Below, one piece after another: positions 52,554-61,172 of a DNA stretch of 64,000 nucleotides. Position 1 is the first letter of the stretch; the number at the start of each line of letters is the position of its first letter. Source of the stretch: Hirschia sp964351655. Lineage in GTDB: Bacteria > Pseudomonadota > Alphaproteobacteria > Caulobacterales > Hyphomonadaceae. The stretch lies in assembly GCA_964351655.1 (NCBI GenBank), contig CAYGPD010000011.1, forward strand, positions 10,149 through 74,148, in the 5' to 3' direction. The position numbers and the translations under genes were made by a program. A model generated the notes under the pieces. It did no database searches. It saw only the letters and a list, made by a program, of their open reading frames with translations, and was not told the DNA's origin.

Positions 52554-53266
52554 TAGATTTTTAGCCCTTTCCTGTTCGAGACTTGATGCATTACGCTGCC
52601 GTCTGCAAGGCGCAATACTTCACCGCCCGCATTGTCTACCATATCTTGATCGTGGGTAGCTATAAGAACCGTTGTACCGAGGCGTTTGTTTAATTCTTGG
52701 AACAGACGAAGTAAACGCTCACTCATTTCGGGATCAACATTTCCGGTGGGCTCATCTGCAATGAGAAGGTCTGGCTTTCCAACGATAGCTCGGGCAATGG
52801 CTACACGTTGTTTTTCTCCGCCTGATAGGGTCTCTGGACGCGCATCAAGGCGGTCTCCCAACCCTACCCAGCGGAGTAATTCAATAACGTCGTCGCGATA
52901 GTGTTTTTCAGACTCGCCTATGACACGCAAAGGTAGTGCGACGTTTTCATATGCCGTGAGGTGATCAAGCAATCTAAACTCTTGAAACACGACACCTACA
53001 CGTCTGCGCAAACGTGCTAAGCCAGCACGATTTAAGTTGCCAGTATCTACGCCAAACAGAGACACACTGCCAATAGTAGGACGCAATGCGAGATAGGCTA
53101 GCTTGAGTAAAGACGTTTTTCCTGCACCAGATGGTCCAGTTAACAGGGTGAAGGATCTTGCATGCAATTCCATCGAAACCTGAGTCAAAACGTCTTGTTC
53201 AGGGCCATATGACAGCGTCACATGATTAAATTGTACGGCAGGCTCTTCCAAAGACATGTTTTTCAT
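52553..53266 (-). CDS. ftsE: Cell division ATP-binding protein FtsE
   Basis: 237 residues from the ATG at 53266 (a TTG 9 nt earlier and an ATG 9 nt later are alternatives). ABC ATPase: Walker A LTGPSGAGKTSLLKLAYLAL, Q-loop VGVVFQEFRLLDHLTA, signature ETLSGGEKQRVAIARAI, Walker B LLIADEPTGNVDPEMSERLL and H-loop LIATHDQDMV. All catalytic motifs are intact. First gene of a five-gene minus-strand operon; divergent from the zinc-ribbon gene with about 85 bp between. Confidence 0.95.
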   Translation of the reverse strand: MKNMSLEEPAVQFNHVTLSYGPEQDVLTQVSMELHARSFTLLTGPSGAGKTSLLKLAYLALRPTIGSVSLFGVDTGNLNRAGLARLRRRVGVVFQEFRLLDHLTAYENVALPLRVIGESEKHYRDDVIELLRWVGLGDRLDARPETLSGGEKQRVAIARAIVGKPDLLIADEPTGNVDPEMSERLLRLFQELNKRLGTTVLIATHDQDMVDNAGGEVLRLADGSVMHQVSNRKGLKI

Positions 53267-53350
53267 GGTTACCAAAAGTTTCCAATTTTAAGCGACTATA
53301 TCAGGTATTGGTTGGACATTGTTAACTGAAAGTGTGTTTTCGATAGCATT

Positions 53351-54223
53351 ATGATTTTGATTTGTCCGTCTTGTCAGACACGATACTTTACTTCTGAGGC
53401 TGCTTTAGGGCCTACAGGACGCAATGTGCGGTGCGCAGCTTGTGACCATTCTTGGTATGCAAAGCCGCCTGAAACCCTTGACCCCAATGCCAAAGAAAAG
53501 GACGATTCGGGTTTAACACGTGCTCAAGTTGAACGGCTCAGGCAAAAGGCTGTTGAAAATTCTTCCTCTGGTTCAGGGCCACATGCAGAATTGCGAGAAC
53601 GGCATGCGAAGCGTCGTAGCCGCAATCGGGTATTGGCTGCAAGTGCGGCTTGGGTTGTTTCTGGGCTGACATTTGTGGGCATAGCAAGTGCAGCTGTAAG
53701 CTATCGCCAAGAAGTGGTGGAATTCTGGCCTAAAACGGCTTCCGTATACTCTATGATGGGTATGGAAGTGAATCGATTTGGGTTAGAGTTTGGTGAGTTG
53801 GAGGCGCGTCGGTCTTTTGATGGCACTACGCCAATATTGACAATTACGGGTGAAGCTATCAGCGTTTCAGAACGTCACCGTGCATCTCCAATCGTACGTA
53901 TTGATTTGCGCAATGAGCATGGTGAGATCGTTCATATTGAGCGCGTGAATTTAATGGATAGCGTTGTGGCCCCCGGACAGGTGAGCCGTTTTACAGCGCA
54001 TATTATTTCCCCACCGATGGATAGCTTTGATTTACAAACAAATTTTGAAAGTCCAAAAGATTCCGTTGATGGTTTCGATGATAATGAGACGTCTGTATCA
54101 ACTTCTGCAGATCATGGTGATAGTCATGAAGAAACGCATGAGATGGATAGTCACTTAGAGGACGGTCCGCTTACAGATGAAAGTCACGATACTGACCACG
54201 GAACTGCAGATGAGCACCACTAA
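53351..54223 (+). CDS. MJ0042-type zinc-ribbon, DUF3426-like membrane protein
   Basis: 290 residues. The first 40 form the MJ0042 finger with two CxxC pairs (ILICPSCQTRYF and NVRCAACDHSWYA). Then a charged linker, one membrane segment (VLAASAAWVVSGLTFVGIAS) and a periplasmic domain (TPILTITGEAISVSE, GQVSRFTAHIISPP) of DUF3426 type. The C-terminus is a His/Asp/Glu-rich tail of about 50 residues. Function is unknown. In alphaproteobacteria it is commonly divergent from ftsE. Its end overlaps the start of the phosphoribosyltransferase gene by 14 bp. Confidence 0.85.
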   Translation: MILICPSCQTRYFTSEAALGPTGRNVRCAACDHSWYAKPPETLDPNAKEKDDSGLTRAQVERLRQKAVENSSSGSGPHAELRERHAKRRSRNRVLAASAAWVVSGLTFVGIASAAVSYRQEVVEFWPKTASVYSMMGMEVNRFGLEFGELEARRSFDGTTPILTITGEAISVSERHRASPIVRIDLRNEHGEIVHIERVNLMDSVVAPGQVSRFTAHIISPPMDSFDLQTNFESPKDSVDGFDDNETSVSTSADHGDSHEETHEMDSHLEDGPLTDESHDTDHGTADEHH

Positions 54224-54746
54224 TCCCCCAAATTTCGACGTCATTTTGACCAAGGAGGAGATTGATACTCGTATCGGTCTTACAGCAGATAAGCTGGCTC
54301 CGATGCTTGCTGGTAAGTCATGGACTGCGATTGTAATTTTGCTGGGTGCAACACCATTTGCCTCTGATCTTTTGCGGGCTTTAGCAGATCGCGGCATTGA
54401 TGTTGGCTTTGATGCATTATGGCTCGAAAGCTATCGTGATGCGCGCGAAAGTTCTGGGCGTGTGGTTGTGCGGGCTGATATTCAAAGATCTATCGCTGGG
54501 CGGGGCGCTTTAGTGTTGGATGATGTTTTTGATTCAGGGCGAACGCTTGAGTTTGCATCTCATCATTTGATGGCGAAAGGTGCACGCGAAGTGCTTACTT
54601 GTGTATTTGCGCGTAAGCCTGAAGCGGCCCCTAAAGGGCTAGATGCATGGGCGTTTGATGCGCCGCCACGCTTTCTCGTTGGGTATGGTATGGATGATGC
54701 CGGACACTGGCGCGGATTACCCTATTTGGGTGCAGTTCCTGAATAA
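54210..54746 (+). CDS. Purine phosphoribosyltransferase, Hpt-like
   Basis: 178 residues from the ATG at 54210; the frame runs 33 bp further up inside the previous gene. Type I phosphoribosyltransferase: the PRPP loop is GALVLDDVFDSGRTLEFASH, and the N-terminal ILTKEEIDTRI matches hypoxanthine-guanine enzymes. Later KPEAAPKGLDAWAFDAPPRFLVGYGMD, in two blocks, fits the base-binding end. Probably salvages hypoxanthine or guanine, though base specificity cannot be read. Overlaps the zinc-ribbon gene, so the two are co-transcribed. Convergent to the DUF4175 gene. Confidence 0.85.
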   Translation: MSTTNPPNFDVILTKEEIDTRIGLTADKLAPMLAGKSWTAIVILLGATPFASDLLRALADRGIDVGFDALWLESYRDARESSGRVVVRADIQRSIAGRGALVLDDVFDSGRTLEFASHHLMAKGAREVLTCVFARKPEAAPKGLDAWAFDAPPRFLVGYGMDDAGHWRGLPYLGAVPE

Positions 54747-54788
54747 TATCAAAATGTTATGCTTTATAGAACTTGTCGTTCCGTTATT

Positions 54789-57434
54789 TTAGAAACGCTT
54801 GAGTAGTCTCAATAAATAGTCCATTTCTTCGTCGGTTAGTCCCGACTTGGCTGAGCGTTCGCGGAGCTCTTCAAGGATTTGATGTGCGCGCTGACGGTCA
54901 GCTTCATCAGGCACTTTTATGTCGTCACCATTACCTACAAGGCCGCGACCTGTTGGGCGACCCAGTGGGTCGTCGGATTGATTTGCGTCACCACCTGTTC
55001 CACTTGCTTCGCCGCGCATTTTATCAGCTGTTTCTGCCATTTCAGTTGCGGCACGTGTAAGGGCTTGTTCTGCTTGTTTTTGGTAGCGTGCCGCTTCGTC
55101 TAAATCGCCATTCTCTAAAGCTTCGACAGCTTTCTTTTGTGCCGATTCCGCTTCAGCAAACGCATCACCTTGTTGGGTTGTGCGGTAGCCCTCAGCGTCC
55201 ATTTCATAGTCACCGTTTTCGCTTTCGCTATAGCCGTTCTCATCAGTGCCTTCTGAACCTTGTGGCTGCTCGCCGTTATCGCTGCCGAGACCTGACTGTC
55301 TGCGATTTAAGAGTTCGCGCTGGCGTCTTGCGAGGTCTTCTGGGCTTGTGCTTCCTTGTTGTTGTCCTTGTGAAGGCGTACTGTTTGACCCTTGTTGCCC
55401 ATCAGATTGGGAACTGCCCTGCTCTTGCTCTTTGCGCGCTCTATTAGTGTCATCATTGAGATCACGTTGATCGCGCAATTCTTCGGCAAGTTTCTCTAAA
55501 GCGCGAGACATTGGGCCTTCTTCTTGAGGTCCATCACCGCCTTTGCCTTGCTTAAACTCAATGTCTTTCAAATTCTCAAGCAAGTCGTTCATATCTGATA
55601 AAAGTTGGCGTGCTTGATCACTTGCGCCCGTCTCTGTGAGTTCTTCCAATGCTTTAAGCATACGTTCAAGATCGGAGTCTCCAACAGTATTTGAATCACC
55701 GCCGGACATACTGTCATCCAAATCTGATGGATTGATGCCGCGCCGAAGCGCTTCTGCAGTTCGCATTTCAATGTAGTTTTCGACCGCTTGTCGATAGGCC
55801 TGCATAAGGCGTTTAATTTCGTCCTCTGGAGCACCATCCCTGAGAGCTGTTTCTAATGCCTTGCGTGCTGCTTCCAAAGCGCGGGCAGCATCCGCCATCG
55901 TACCGTACTCAGCGCGCATGGCGACTGCCCATAGAATGCTTTCGGACTCATCGGCTTGCGGCTTGTTATTGGCTGTTGCCAGAATTTCTTTTGCTTGTCG
56001 CAGTCCCAGATAAAGGACACGGTCATTGAAATAGGTTTCGGGTTTGAAGGTGAGGGCATCTAACATAACTGCTGCACGGCGAATGTCTTGAGGTGCGGCT
56101 TCCAATTTGGATGGCGCGACTTGGATTAGTCTTCCATCATCCATCAATTGTGTTTCTGGAGATTTCTCGGTTGCAGGGCTGTAGTCTTCGGTTTCTCTTA
56201 GAACGACATTGCGGACTTCCATAGCTGCCCGAGCCATAGGTTGTAGGAATAATTTTTCGGGTAAGGTGAAAGCCACTTCCCGAGATGCGGATGATTGCCC
56301 GGCGGCGTCCGTGGCTTTTAAATAGGCAATAACTTCAATACCGGCCCATTTGTGCCGTGTGAAATTGATCGCGGTGGTGTTGTTTGCTTTGCGCGGTTCG
56401 ATACCGGGTATTTCTAATGCAATAGCATCAGAGTTTTCACTGGTAATGGATTTTTCTGTTGCGGGGCGAAGAACGAATTCAATTTTTGCTAATCCATAAT
56501 CGTCTTCTGCTTTCCAGCCAAAAGCAGCGCGATCATTGTCATCAACTTTAGGATAAGCATCAAATTCGATTTTTGGTGGTGCATCATTATTTGTTGCAAT
56601 TGTATAGGTGGCGCGTTTCCCCCACCAATGTATTTCGGCGCGCACAGCGTTTTTAAGGTCAAGTTTTAGCTGAGTTTCAAAAGTGCCGTCATCGCCGCGT
56701 AGTAGCGGGATGGTTTCTTGCTTATCGCCATATATGAGGCGCAATTTGGGTTTGCCGTGTGTTTCGACTCGGATTGTGAAATCGGAGCCTTGCGGGGCAC
56801 GAAAATTTTCATTCATCGCCACATCAAAAGGGGCTTGGCCTGTGTAGGCGGGTGGTGTGACCCAAGCTTGTGCTTTGAGTTTGTCAGCTCCTACGAGACT
56901 GCCATAATCAGCTGAAAATGCAGATTTAAAACGCGTTTCGAAAAGCTCACCTGCAAACAGAGCCGAAGCGAGCAAACAAATCGGCAATAGAATGCGTAAG
57001 AAAAGCGGGTCTATGGCGCGTGCTTTGTGCAATAAAGAAGGCGCAGATAAGGTTTCGGCTTGTTTGGAGACACGTGCACGATGCTCTGCCCAAAGCGCAG
57101 CAGCTTTGGCGTGAGGGTGGATTGGGTTGTCGCTAAACGTTGTCGCAGGATGTGTTTCAGATAAGGCATCTACATGGCGACGCGCGTCATTTATAGAAGG
57201 CTTTTTAAATCGCTTGAAGCCGCGCCAAATCAAAGCGCCAGCAAATAAAATTACCGTAAGTGTTGTTGCAGCACGTAGTTTTGGCGAAAAGCTCTCAGTG
57301 ATGCCTGATAAGGACAATATAAGCCAGACGGACACAATAATTGCAGCTCCGCCGAACGCAGACACATAAGCGAGCCAGTGTAGCCGCTTATGTGTAGATT
57401 TAATCATCTTCTGTATGCGTTGTGCGCCTGTCAT
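54789..57434 (-). CDS. DUF4175 / TIGR02302 family membrane protein
   Basis: 881 residues. Two or three membrane segments in the first 180 residues (HWLAYVSAFGGAAIIVSVWL, LRAATTLTVILFAGALIW, ILLPICLLASALFAGEL). Then a periplasmic domain with beta-sandwich character (QAWVTPPAYTGQAPFDVAM), a helical middle and a Gln/Ser/Gly/Glu-rich low-complexity stretch (about residues 640-760). The C-terminus (SAKSGLTDEEMDYLLRLLKR) is conserved in the family. Function is unknown. Downstream of lysA on the same strand, the normal place for this family in alphaproteobacteria. Confidence 0.88.
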   Translation of the reverse strand: MTGAQRIQKMIKSTHKRLHWLAYVSAFGGAAIIVSVWLILSLSGITESFSPKLRAATTLTVILFAGALIWRGFKRFKKPSINDARRHVDALSETHPATTFSDNPIHPHAKAAALWAEHRARVSKQAETLSAPSLLHKARAIDPLFLRILLPICLLASALFAGELFETRFKSAFSADYGSLVGADKLKAQAWVTPPAYTGQAPFDVAMNENFRAPQGSDFTIRVETHGKPKLRLIYGDKQETIPLLRGDDGTFETQLKLDLKNAVRAEIHWWGKRATYTIATNNDAPPKIEFDAYPKVDDNDRAAFGWKAEDDYGLAKIEFVLRPATEKSITSENSDAIALEIPGIEPRKANNTTAINFTRHKWAGIEVIAYLKATDAAGQSSASREVAFTLPEKLFLQPMARAAMEVRNVVLRETEDYSPATEKSPETQLMDDGRLIQVAPSKLEAAPQDIRRAAVMLDALTFKPETYFNDRVLYLGLRQAKEILATANNKPQADESESILWAVAMRAEYGTMADAARALEAARKALETALRDGAPEDEIKRLMQAYRQAVENYIEMRTAEALRRGINPSDLDDSMSGGDSNTVGDSDLERMLKALEELTETGASDQARQLLSDMNDLLENLKDIEFKQGKGGDGPQEEGPMSRALEKLAEELRDQRDLNDDTNRARKEQEQGSSQSDGQQGSNSTPSQGQQQGSTSPEDLARRQRELLNRRQSGLGSDNGEQPQGSEGTDENGYSESENGDYEMDAEGYRTTQQGDAFAEAESAQKKAVEALENGDLDEAARYQKQAEQALTRAATEMAETADKMRGEASGTGGDANQSDDPLGRPTGRGLVGNGDDIKVPDEADRQRAHQILEELRERSAKSGLTDEEMDYLLRLLKRF

Positions 57435-57473
57435 GAATTACAGATGCGGTCCTCTACTGTGCCTTGTGTTGGA

Positions 57474-58739
57474 CTACTTTACCCAATCGGGTTGTTTTTC
57501 CAACGCTATAATATCGTCATAAGTGGGACGTGGACGGATCACGCTGTATTGATCTCCGCGCACGATAACCTCTGCGGCTAAAGGTCTGGCATTATATTGT
57601 GATGAAAGAACGGCACCATAAGCTCCAGCTGACATAAAGGCGATTTTTTCATCAGCTTTCAGTTCAGACATCGGACGTGCTTTTTGGAAACGGTCCGTTG
57701 TTTCACAGACTGGACCTACGAGATCAACAGGCTTGTATTCAGCATCTGCTGCAGCTTCATTGAGCGGCAAAACTTCATGGATAGCTCCATAAAGTGCAGG
57801 GCGTGCGAGGTCATTCATACCTGAATCGAGGATAACAAAAGTGCGCCCATCGCGTTCTTTGACATATTCAACATTGGCGAGCATGACACCGGCATTCCCA
57901 GCAATCATACGCCCTGGTTCCAAGATTAACTCAACGTCAACGCCTTGTTTTACTTCGCGAATCATTTGGGCGTATTTGGATGGAGAGTCTGGATTATCTG
58001 CAGAAGAGTAAGGGATGCCCAGTCCGCCTCCAAGATCCATGCGTTTGATTTCAATGCCTTGTTCGCGCAATTCGCGTACCAATGTGACAACCTTTTCAAA
58101 GGCAATACGCATTGGCTCAACGTCCATAATCTGGCTACCAATATGTACATCAACACCTATTGGATTGATGCCCTTCATAGCAGCAGCTTTTGCGTACATG
58201 TCAGCAGCTTCATGCCAAGCGATACCAAATTTGTGTTCTGCGCCACCTGTGGAAATATTGGCGTGACCACCTGCGTCCACGTGTGGATTTACGCGAAATG
58301 CGATAGGTGCAACTTTGCCAAGTTCAATCGCTATTTCGTTGAGGCGTTCCATTTCAGGGAAGCTTTCAACGTTGAATTGGTGGATACCAGCTTTCAACGC
58401 GGCCGTGAGCTCAGCGCGGGTTTTCCCGACACCTGAGAAGACGATTTTTTCTGCGGGAATACCAGCGTGCAGGGCTTTTGCAAGCTCACCTCCAGAGACA
58501 ACATCTGCACCTGCGCCGAGTTTGGCGAGGGTTGAAATTACACCAATATTTCCACAGGCTTTTACAGAATAAGCGATGAGGTATTTAGAGCCTTCAAACG
58601 CATTGGCCAATACATTGTAATGGCGTTCGAGTGTAGCGGTTGAGTACACATAGGTTGGGGTTCCCACCTTGTTTGCGATCTCTTCGAGCGGCACGCCTTC
58701 ACAATGAAGGCGTCCATCAACATAGTTGAAATGGTGCAT
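57474..58739 (-). CDS. lysA: Diaminopimelate decarboxylase
   Basis: 421-residue fold-type III PLP enzyme for the last step of lysine synthesis. PLP Lys60 in IAYSVKACGNIGVI; glycine-rich phosphate loop DLGGGLGIPY; EPGRMIAGNAG; Cys of the second subunit in VGPVCETTDRF; and SAGAYGAVLSSQYNARP at the end. Length is typical. Part of argH-lptM-lysA-DUF4175 on the minus strand, with 92 bp before its start. Confidence 0.96.
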   Translation of the reverse strand: MHHFNYVDGRLHCEGVPLEEIANKVGTPTYVYSTATLERHYNVLANAFEGSKYLIAYSVKACGNIGVISTLAKLGAGADVVSGGELAKALHAGIPAEKIVFSGVGKTRAELTAALKAGIHQFNVESFPEMERLNEIAIELGKVAPIAFRVNPHVDAGGHANISTGGAEHKFGIAWHEAADMYAKAAAMKGINPIGVDVHIGSQIMDVEPMRIAFEKVVTLVRELREQGIEIKRMDLGGGLGIPYSSADNPDSPSKYAQMIREVKQGVDVELILEPGRMIAGNAGVMLANVEYVKERDGRTFVILDSGMNDLARPALYGAIHEVLPLNEAAADAEYKPVDLVGPVCETTDRFQKARPMSELKADEKIAFMSAGAYGAVLSSQYNARPLAAEVIVRGDQYSVIRPRPTYDDIIALEKQPDWVK

Positions 58740-58831
58740 TTTTGTGTGTCTTGTCTTGTATGCCTATGTTTTGCTTAGCTTCTGCGATGGGGCTGACACC
58801 GCAGAGCATATAGGCAGGAGTAGGTGTGGTC

Positions 58832-59041
58832 TTAGTCTAGTGGGCCGCCGAGTAGTTCGTCGTCGGGCACATCTTTTTCCTGAGTCGGTTTCGTGGTTGT
58901 GACAGGCGGTTCAGCCGGTGCAGCCACTGGGGGTTGCTCTTTACGGAATATTGGTTCTGGGCGCTCAAGGTCACCTTTTAGACCACATGCTGTTACGGAG
59001 GCGAGGGCAACAAGTCCTAAAACGATTTTTACCGGTTTCAT
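58832..59041 (-). CDS. lptM: LptM-like small lipoprotein
   Basis: 69 residues from the ATG at 59041, which overlaps the argH stop (ATGA). Signal sequence with lipobox (LVALASVTACGLKGDLERPE): lipidated Cys followed by GLKGDL, the LptM/YifL pattern. In E. coli LptM helps LptD mature. The tail is Pro/Lys/Glu-rich. The conserved place between argH and lysA supports the call. Confidence 0.88.
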   Translation of the reverse strand: MKPVKIVLGLVALASVTACGLKGDLERPEPIFRKEQPPVAAPAEPPVTTTKPTQEKDVPDDELLGGPLD

Positions 59042-60465
59042 AATAAGCGTTCCTTCCACAAGGCGATTTGTTCACGCACACGCACAGGTGCTGTTCCACC
59101 ATAACTTTGGCGACTGGCAACAGATGCGTCCACACTCAATACATCAAATATCTCTTTTGTAATACGCGGCTCGATAGTTTGAAGCTCTTCGAGGGATAGA
59201 TCCCACAATTGCACACCTTTTTCTTCGGCTTTTTTGACGCTTGCCCCAGTGATGTGGTGTGCTTCACGGAACGGGATATTGAGTTCGCGTACCAGCCAGT
59301 CTGCAAGGTCTGTTGCTGTGGAGAAACCACCTGCTGCAGCGGCAGCCAGATTAGCTTTATTGAATGTGATTGAATCTATCATGCCCGTCATGGCTTGAAG
59401 AGATAGGTCGAGGCTATCGAAAGCTTCAAACACAATCTGTTTATCGTCCTGCATATCTTTTGAATAGGCGAGTGGTAAGCCCTTCATAATTGTGAGCATG
59501 GAGATTAGCGATCCATTGGCGCGGCCTGTCTTGGCGCGGACAAGTTCGGCAGCATCAGGATTGCGCTTTTGTGGCATGATGGAAGAGCCAGTAGACCATG
59601 CATCGGATAAACGTACAAAAGAGAAGGGCGCAGACGACCAGATCACTATTTCTTCAGCAAGCCGTGAGAGGTGTTGCGCGCATATCGCTATGCTTGAAAG
59701 GCTCTCGATAGCAAAATCACGTGCTGATACTGCGTCCAATGAATTGGCCATAGGGTGATCAAAGCCGAGTGCTTCGGACGTAATGTAGCGATTTGTTTCA
59801 AAGCCTGTACCCGCGAGTGCAGCTGCACCCAGTGGGCATTCATCCATGCGATGAATGGCATCGGCAAAACGTGAAAAGTCCCGTGAGAACATTTCGACAT
59901 AAGCCATTAGGTGGTGACCGATCGTTACGGGTTGGGCTGTTTGAAGGTGTGTAAAACCAGGCATGACCCAATCAGCATGTGCATCTGCCTGTGCGAGCAA
60001 GACTTTCATGAGATTCTCGATCTGATCGAGGCGTGTGGTACATGATGACTTCACCCAAAGGCGGAAATCAGTTGCGACTTGGTCATTTCGGGAGCGAGCT
60101 GTGTGAAGGCGGCCTGCAGGCTCCCCTATCAACTCCTTGAGGCGGGCCTCAATATTCATGTGAATATCTTCAAGCGCCACGGAAAACTTAAATTCACCCG
60201 CACGAATCTCTTCGATGATTTTATCAAGGCCACCTAAAATAGCGTCGCGATCTGCTTCAGTGATAATTTCCTGAGCGGCAAGCATAGTTGCATGGGCAAT
60301 AGAGCCAGCGACATCTTCTTCGGCAAGGCGTTGATCTACACCTATAGACGCATTGATGGCTTGCATGACAGCGTCAGGCTGTGCGCTGAAACGTCCGCCC
60401 CACATCTCTTGTCCTTTGGAGTTGGAGCGCGTATCTGAGCTGGTATTATCTGGCTTCACGGTCAT
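59038..60465 (-). CDS. argH: Argininosuccinate lyase
   Basis: 475 residues. Releases arginine and fumarate from argininosuccinate in the cytosol. Seen: EMWGGRFSAQPDAVMQAIN, EDIHMNIEARLKELIGEPAG, TARSRNDQVATDFRLWV, GFTHLQTAQPVTIGHH, the fumarase/aspartase signature GSSIMPQKRNPDAAEL with the catalytic Ser, and a normal C-terminus. First gene of the argH-lptM-lysA-DUF4175 operon; divergent from the TlpA-like gene with 39 bp between. Confidence 0.96.
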   Translation of the reverse strand: MTVKPDNTSSDTRSNSKGQEMWGGRFSAQPDAVMQAINASIGVDQRLAEEDVAGSIAHATMLAAQEIITEADRDAILGGLDKIIEEIRAGEFKFSVALEDIHMNIEARLKELIGEPAGRLHTARSRNDQVATDFRLWVKSSCTTRLDQIENLMKVLLAQADAHADWVMPGFTHLQTAQPVTIGHHLMAYVEMFSRDFSRFADAIHRMDECPLGAAALAGTGFETNRYITSEALGFDHPMANSLDAVSARDFAIESLSSIAICAQHLSRLAEEIVIWSSAPFSFVRLSDAWSTGSSIMPQKRNPDAAELVRAKTGRANGSLISMLTIMKGLPLAYSKDMQDDKQIVFEAFDSLDLSLQAMTGMIDSITFNKANLAAAAAGGFSTATDLADWLVRELNIPFREAHHITGASVKKAEEKGVQLWDLSLEELQTIEPRITKEIFDVLSVDASVASRQSYGGTAPVRVREQIALWKERLL

Positions 60466-60504
60466 ATCTGTTCAAAGTCTCATAACGTTTAGGAGTTTGC
60501 GTCC

Positions 60505-61095
60505 ATGCCTAAAGCCATTACTCGTTTTGGCATACCCGCAATGTTGATTGTCGGTGCATTATTTGTCGTTTTTGCGCTGTTTTCAGCGAGTAGTCCGCCA
60601 AATGTGGGGGGAACAGGGCTGAATAAATATGCAAAAGGCGATTTAGAAGCATTTGAATTCACGTCTGGACAAATGGCACCAGCGGCACGTTTTGACAATG
60701 TTAATGGTCAAAGCATGAGCCTTGAAGACTTTAGAGGTCAGGTTGTGGTGCTTAATATATGGTTTGAAGCTTGCCCGCCGTGTGAAGAGGAAATGCCATC
60801 TTTAGGGCGTTTGCAAACAGCTTTAGCCGATAGTGGCGTGAAGGTTTTGGCGGTTGCGGTGGACCGTGATTTTAACCGTGAAAATTCGCGAAAAGCGCTA
60901 GAACAATGGACGGGTGGAACGCTAGATTTCTTCTTCGATAAAACCTATGGCATTGCCTATGAGACAGGCGCTAAGGGGATGCCGACGACGATTATTTATG
61001 ATCGCGAAGGGAAAGAGGTTGGGCGATTATCTGGCGGGGCAGACTGGGCAAGTGAAAATGCTATCGGGCTGATTAGAGCGATTGCTGCAGGATAG
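60505..61095 (+). CDS. tlpA: TlpA/ResA-type membrane-anchored thioredoxin
   Basis: 196 residues. N-terminal membrane anchor (AMLIVGALFVVFALFSA) facing the periplasm, then a thioredoxin fold of the TlpA-like/AhpC-TSA group: SLEDFRGQVVVLNIWFEACP with the redox pair Cys90-Cys93 (CPPC), AVAVDRDFNRENS, and the cis-Pro region AKGMPTTIIYDREGK. Probably reduces disulphides in cytochrome c or other periplasmic proteins. Divergent from argH, as is common in alphaproteobacteria. A terminator follows. Confidence 0.88.
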   Translation: MPKAITRFGIPAMLIVGALFVVFALFSASSPPNVGGTGLNKYAKGDLEAFEFTSGQMAPAARFDNVNGQSMSLEDFRGQVVVLNIWFEACPPCEEEMPSLGRLQTALADSGVKVLAVAVDRDFNRENSRKALEQWTGGTLDFFFDKTYGIAYETGAKGMPTTIIYDREGKEVGRLSGGADWASENAIGLIRAIAAG

Positions 61096-61114
61096 ACTTT
61101 TCATATTCACGTAT

Positions 61115-61155
61115 AAAAAAGCCCGCGCTCATATGAATTTGAGGCGGGCTTTTTT
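61115..61155. terminator. Bidirectional terminator between tlpA and the TadG-like gene
   Basis: AAAAAAGCCCGC, loop of 17, GCGGGCTTTTTT, between convergent genes. Confidence 0.88.
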
Positions 61156-61172
61156 ATGTTATTCAGCGTCTA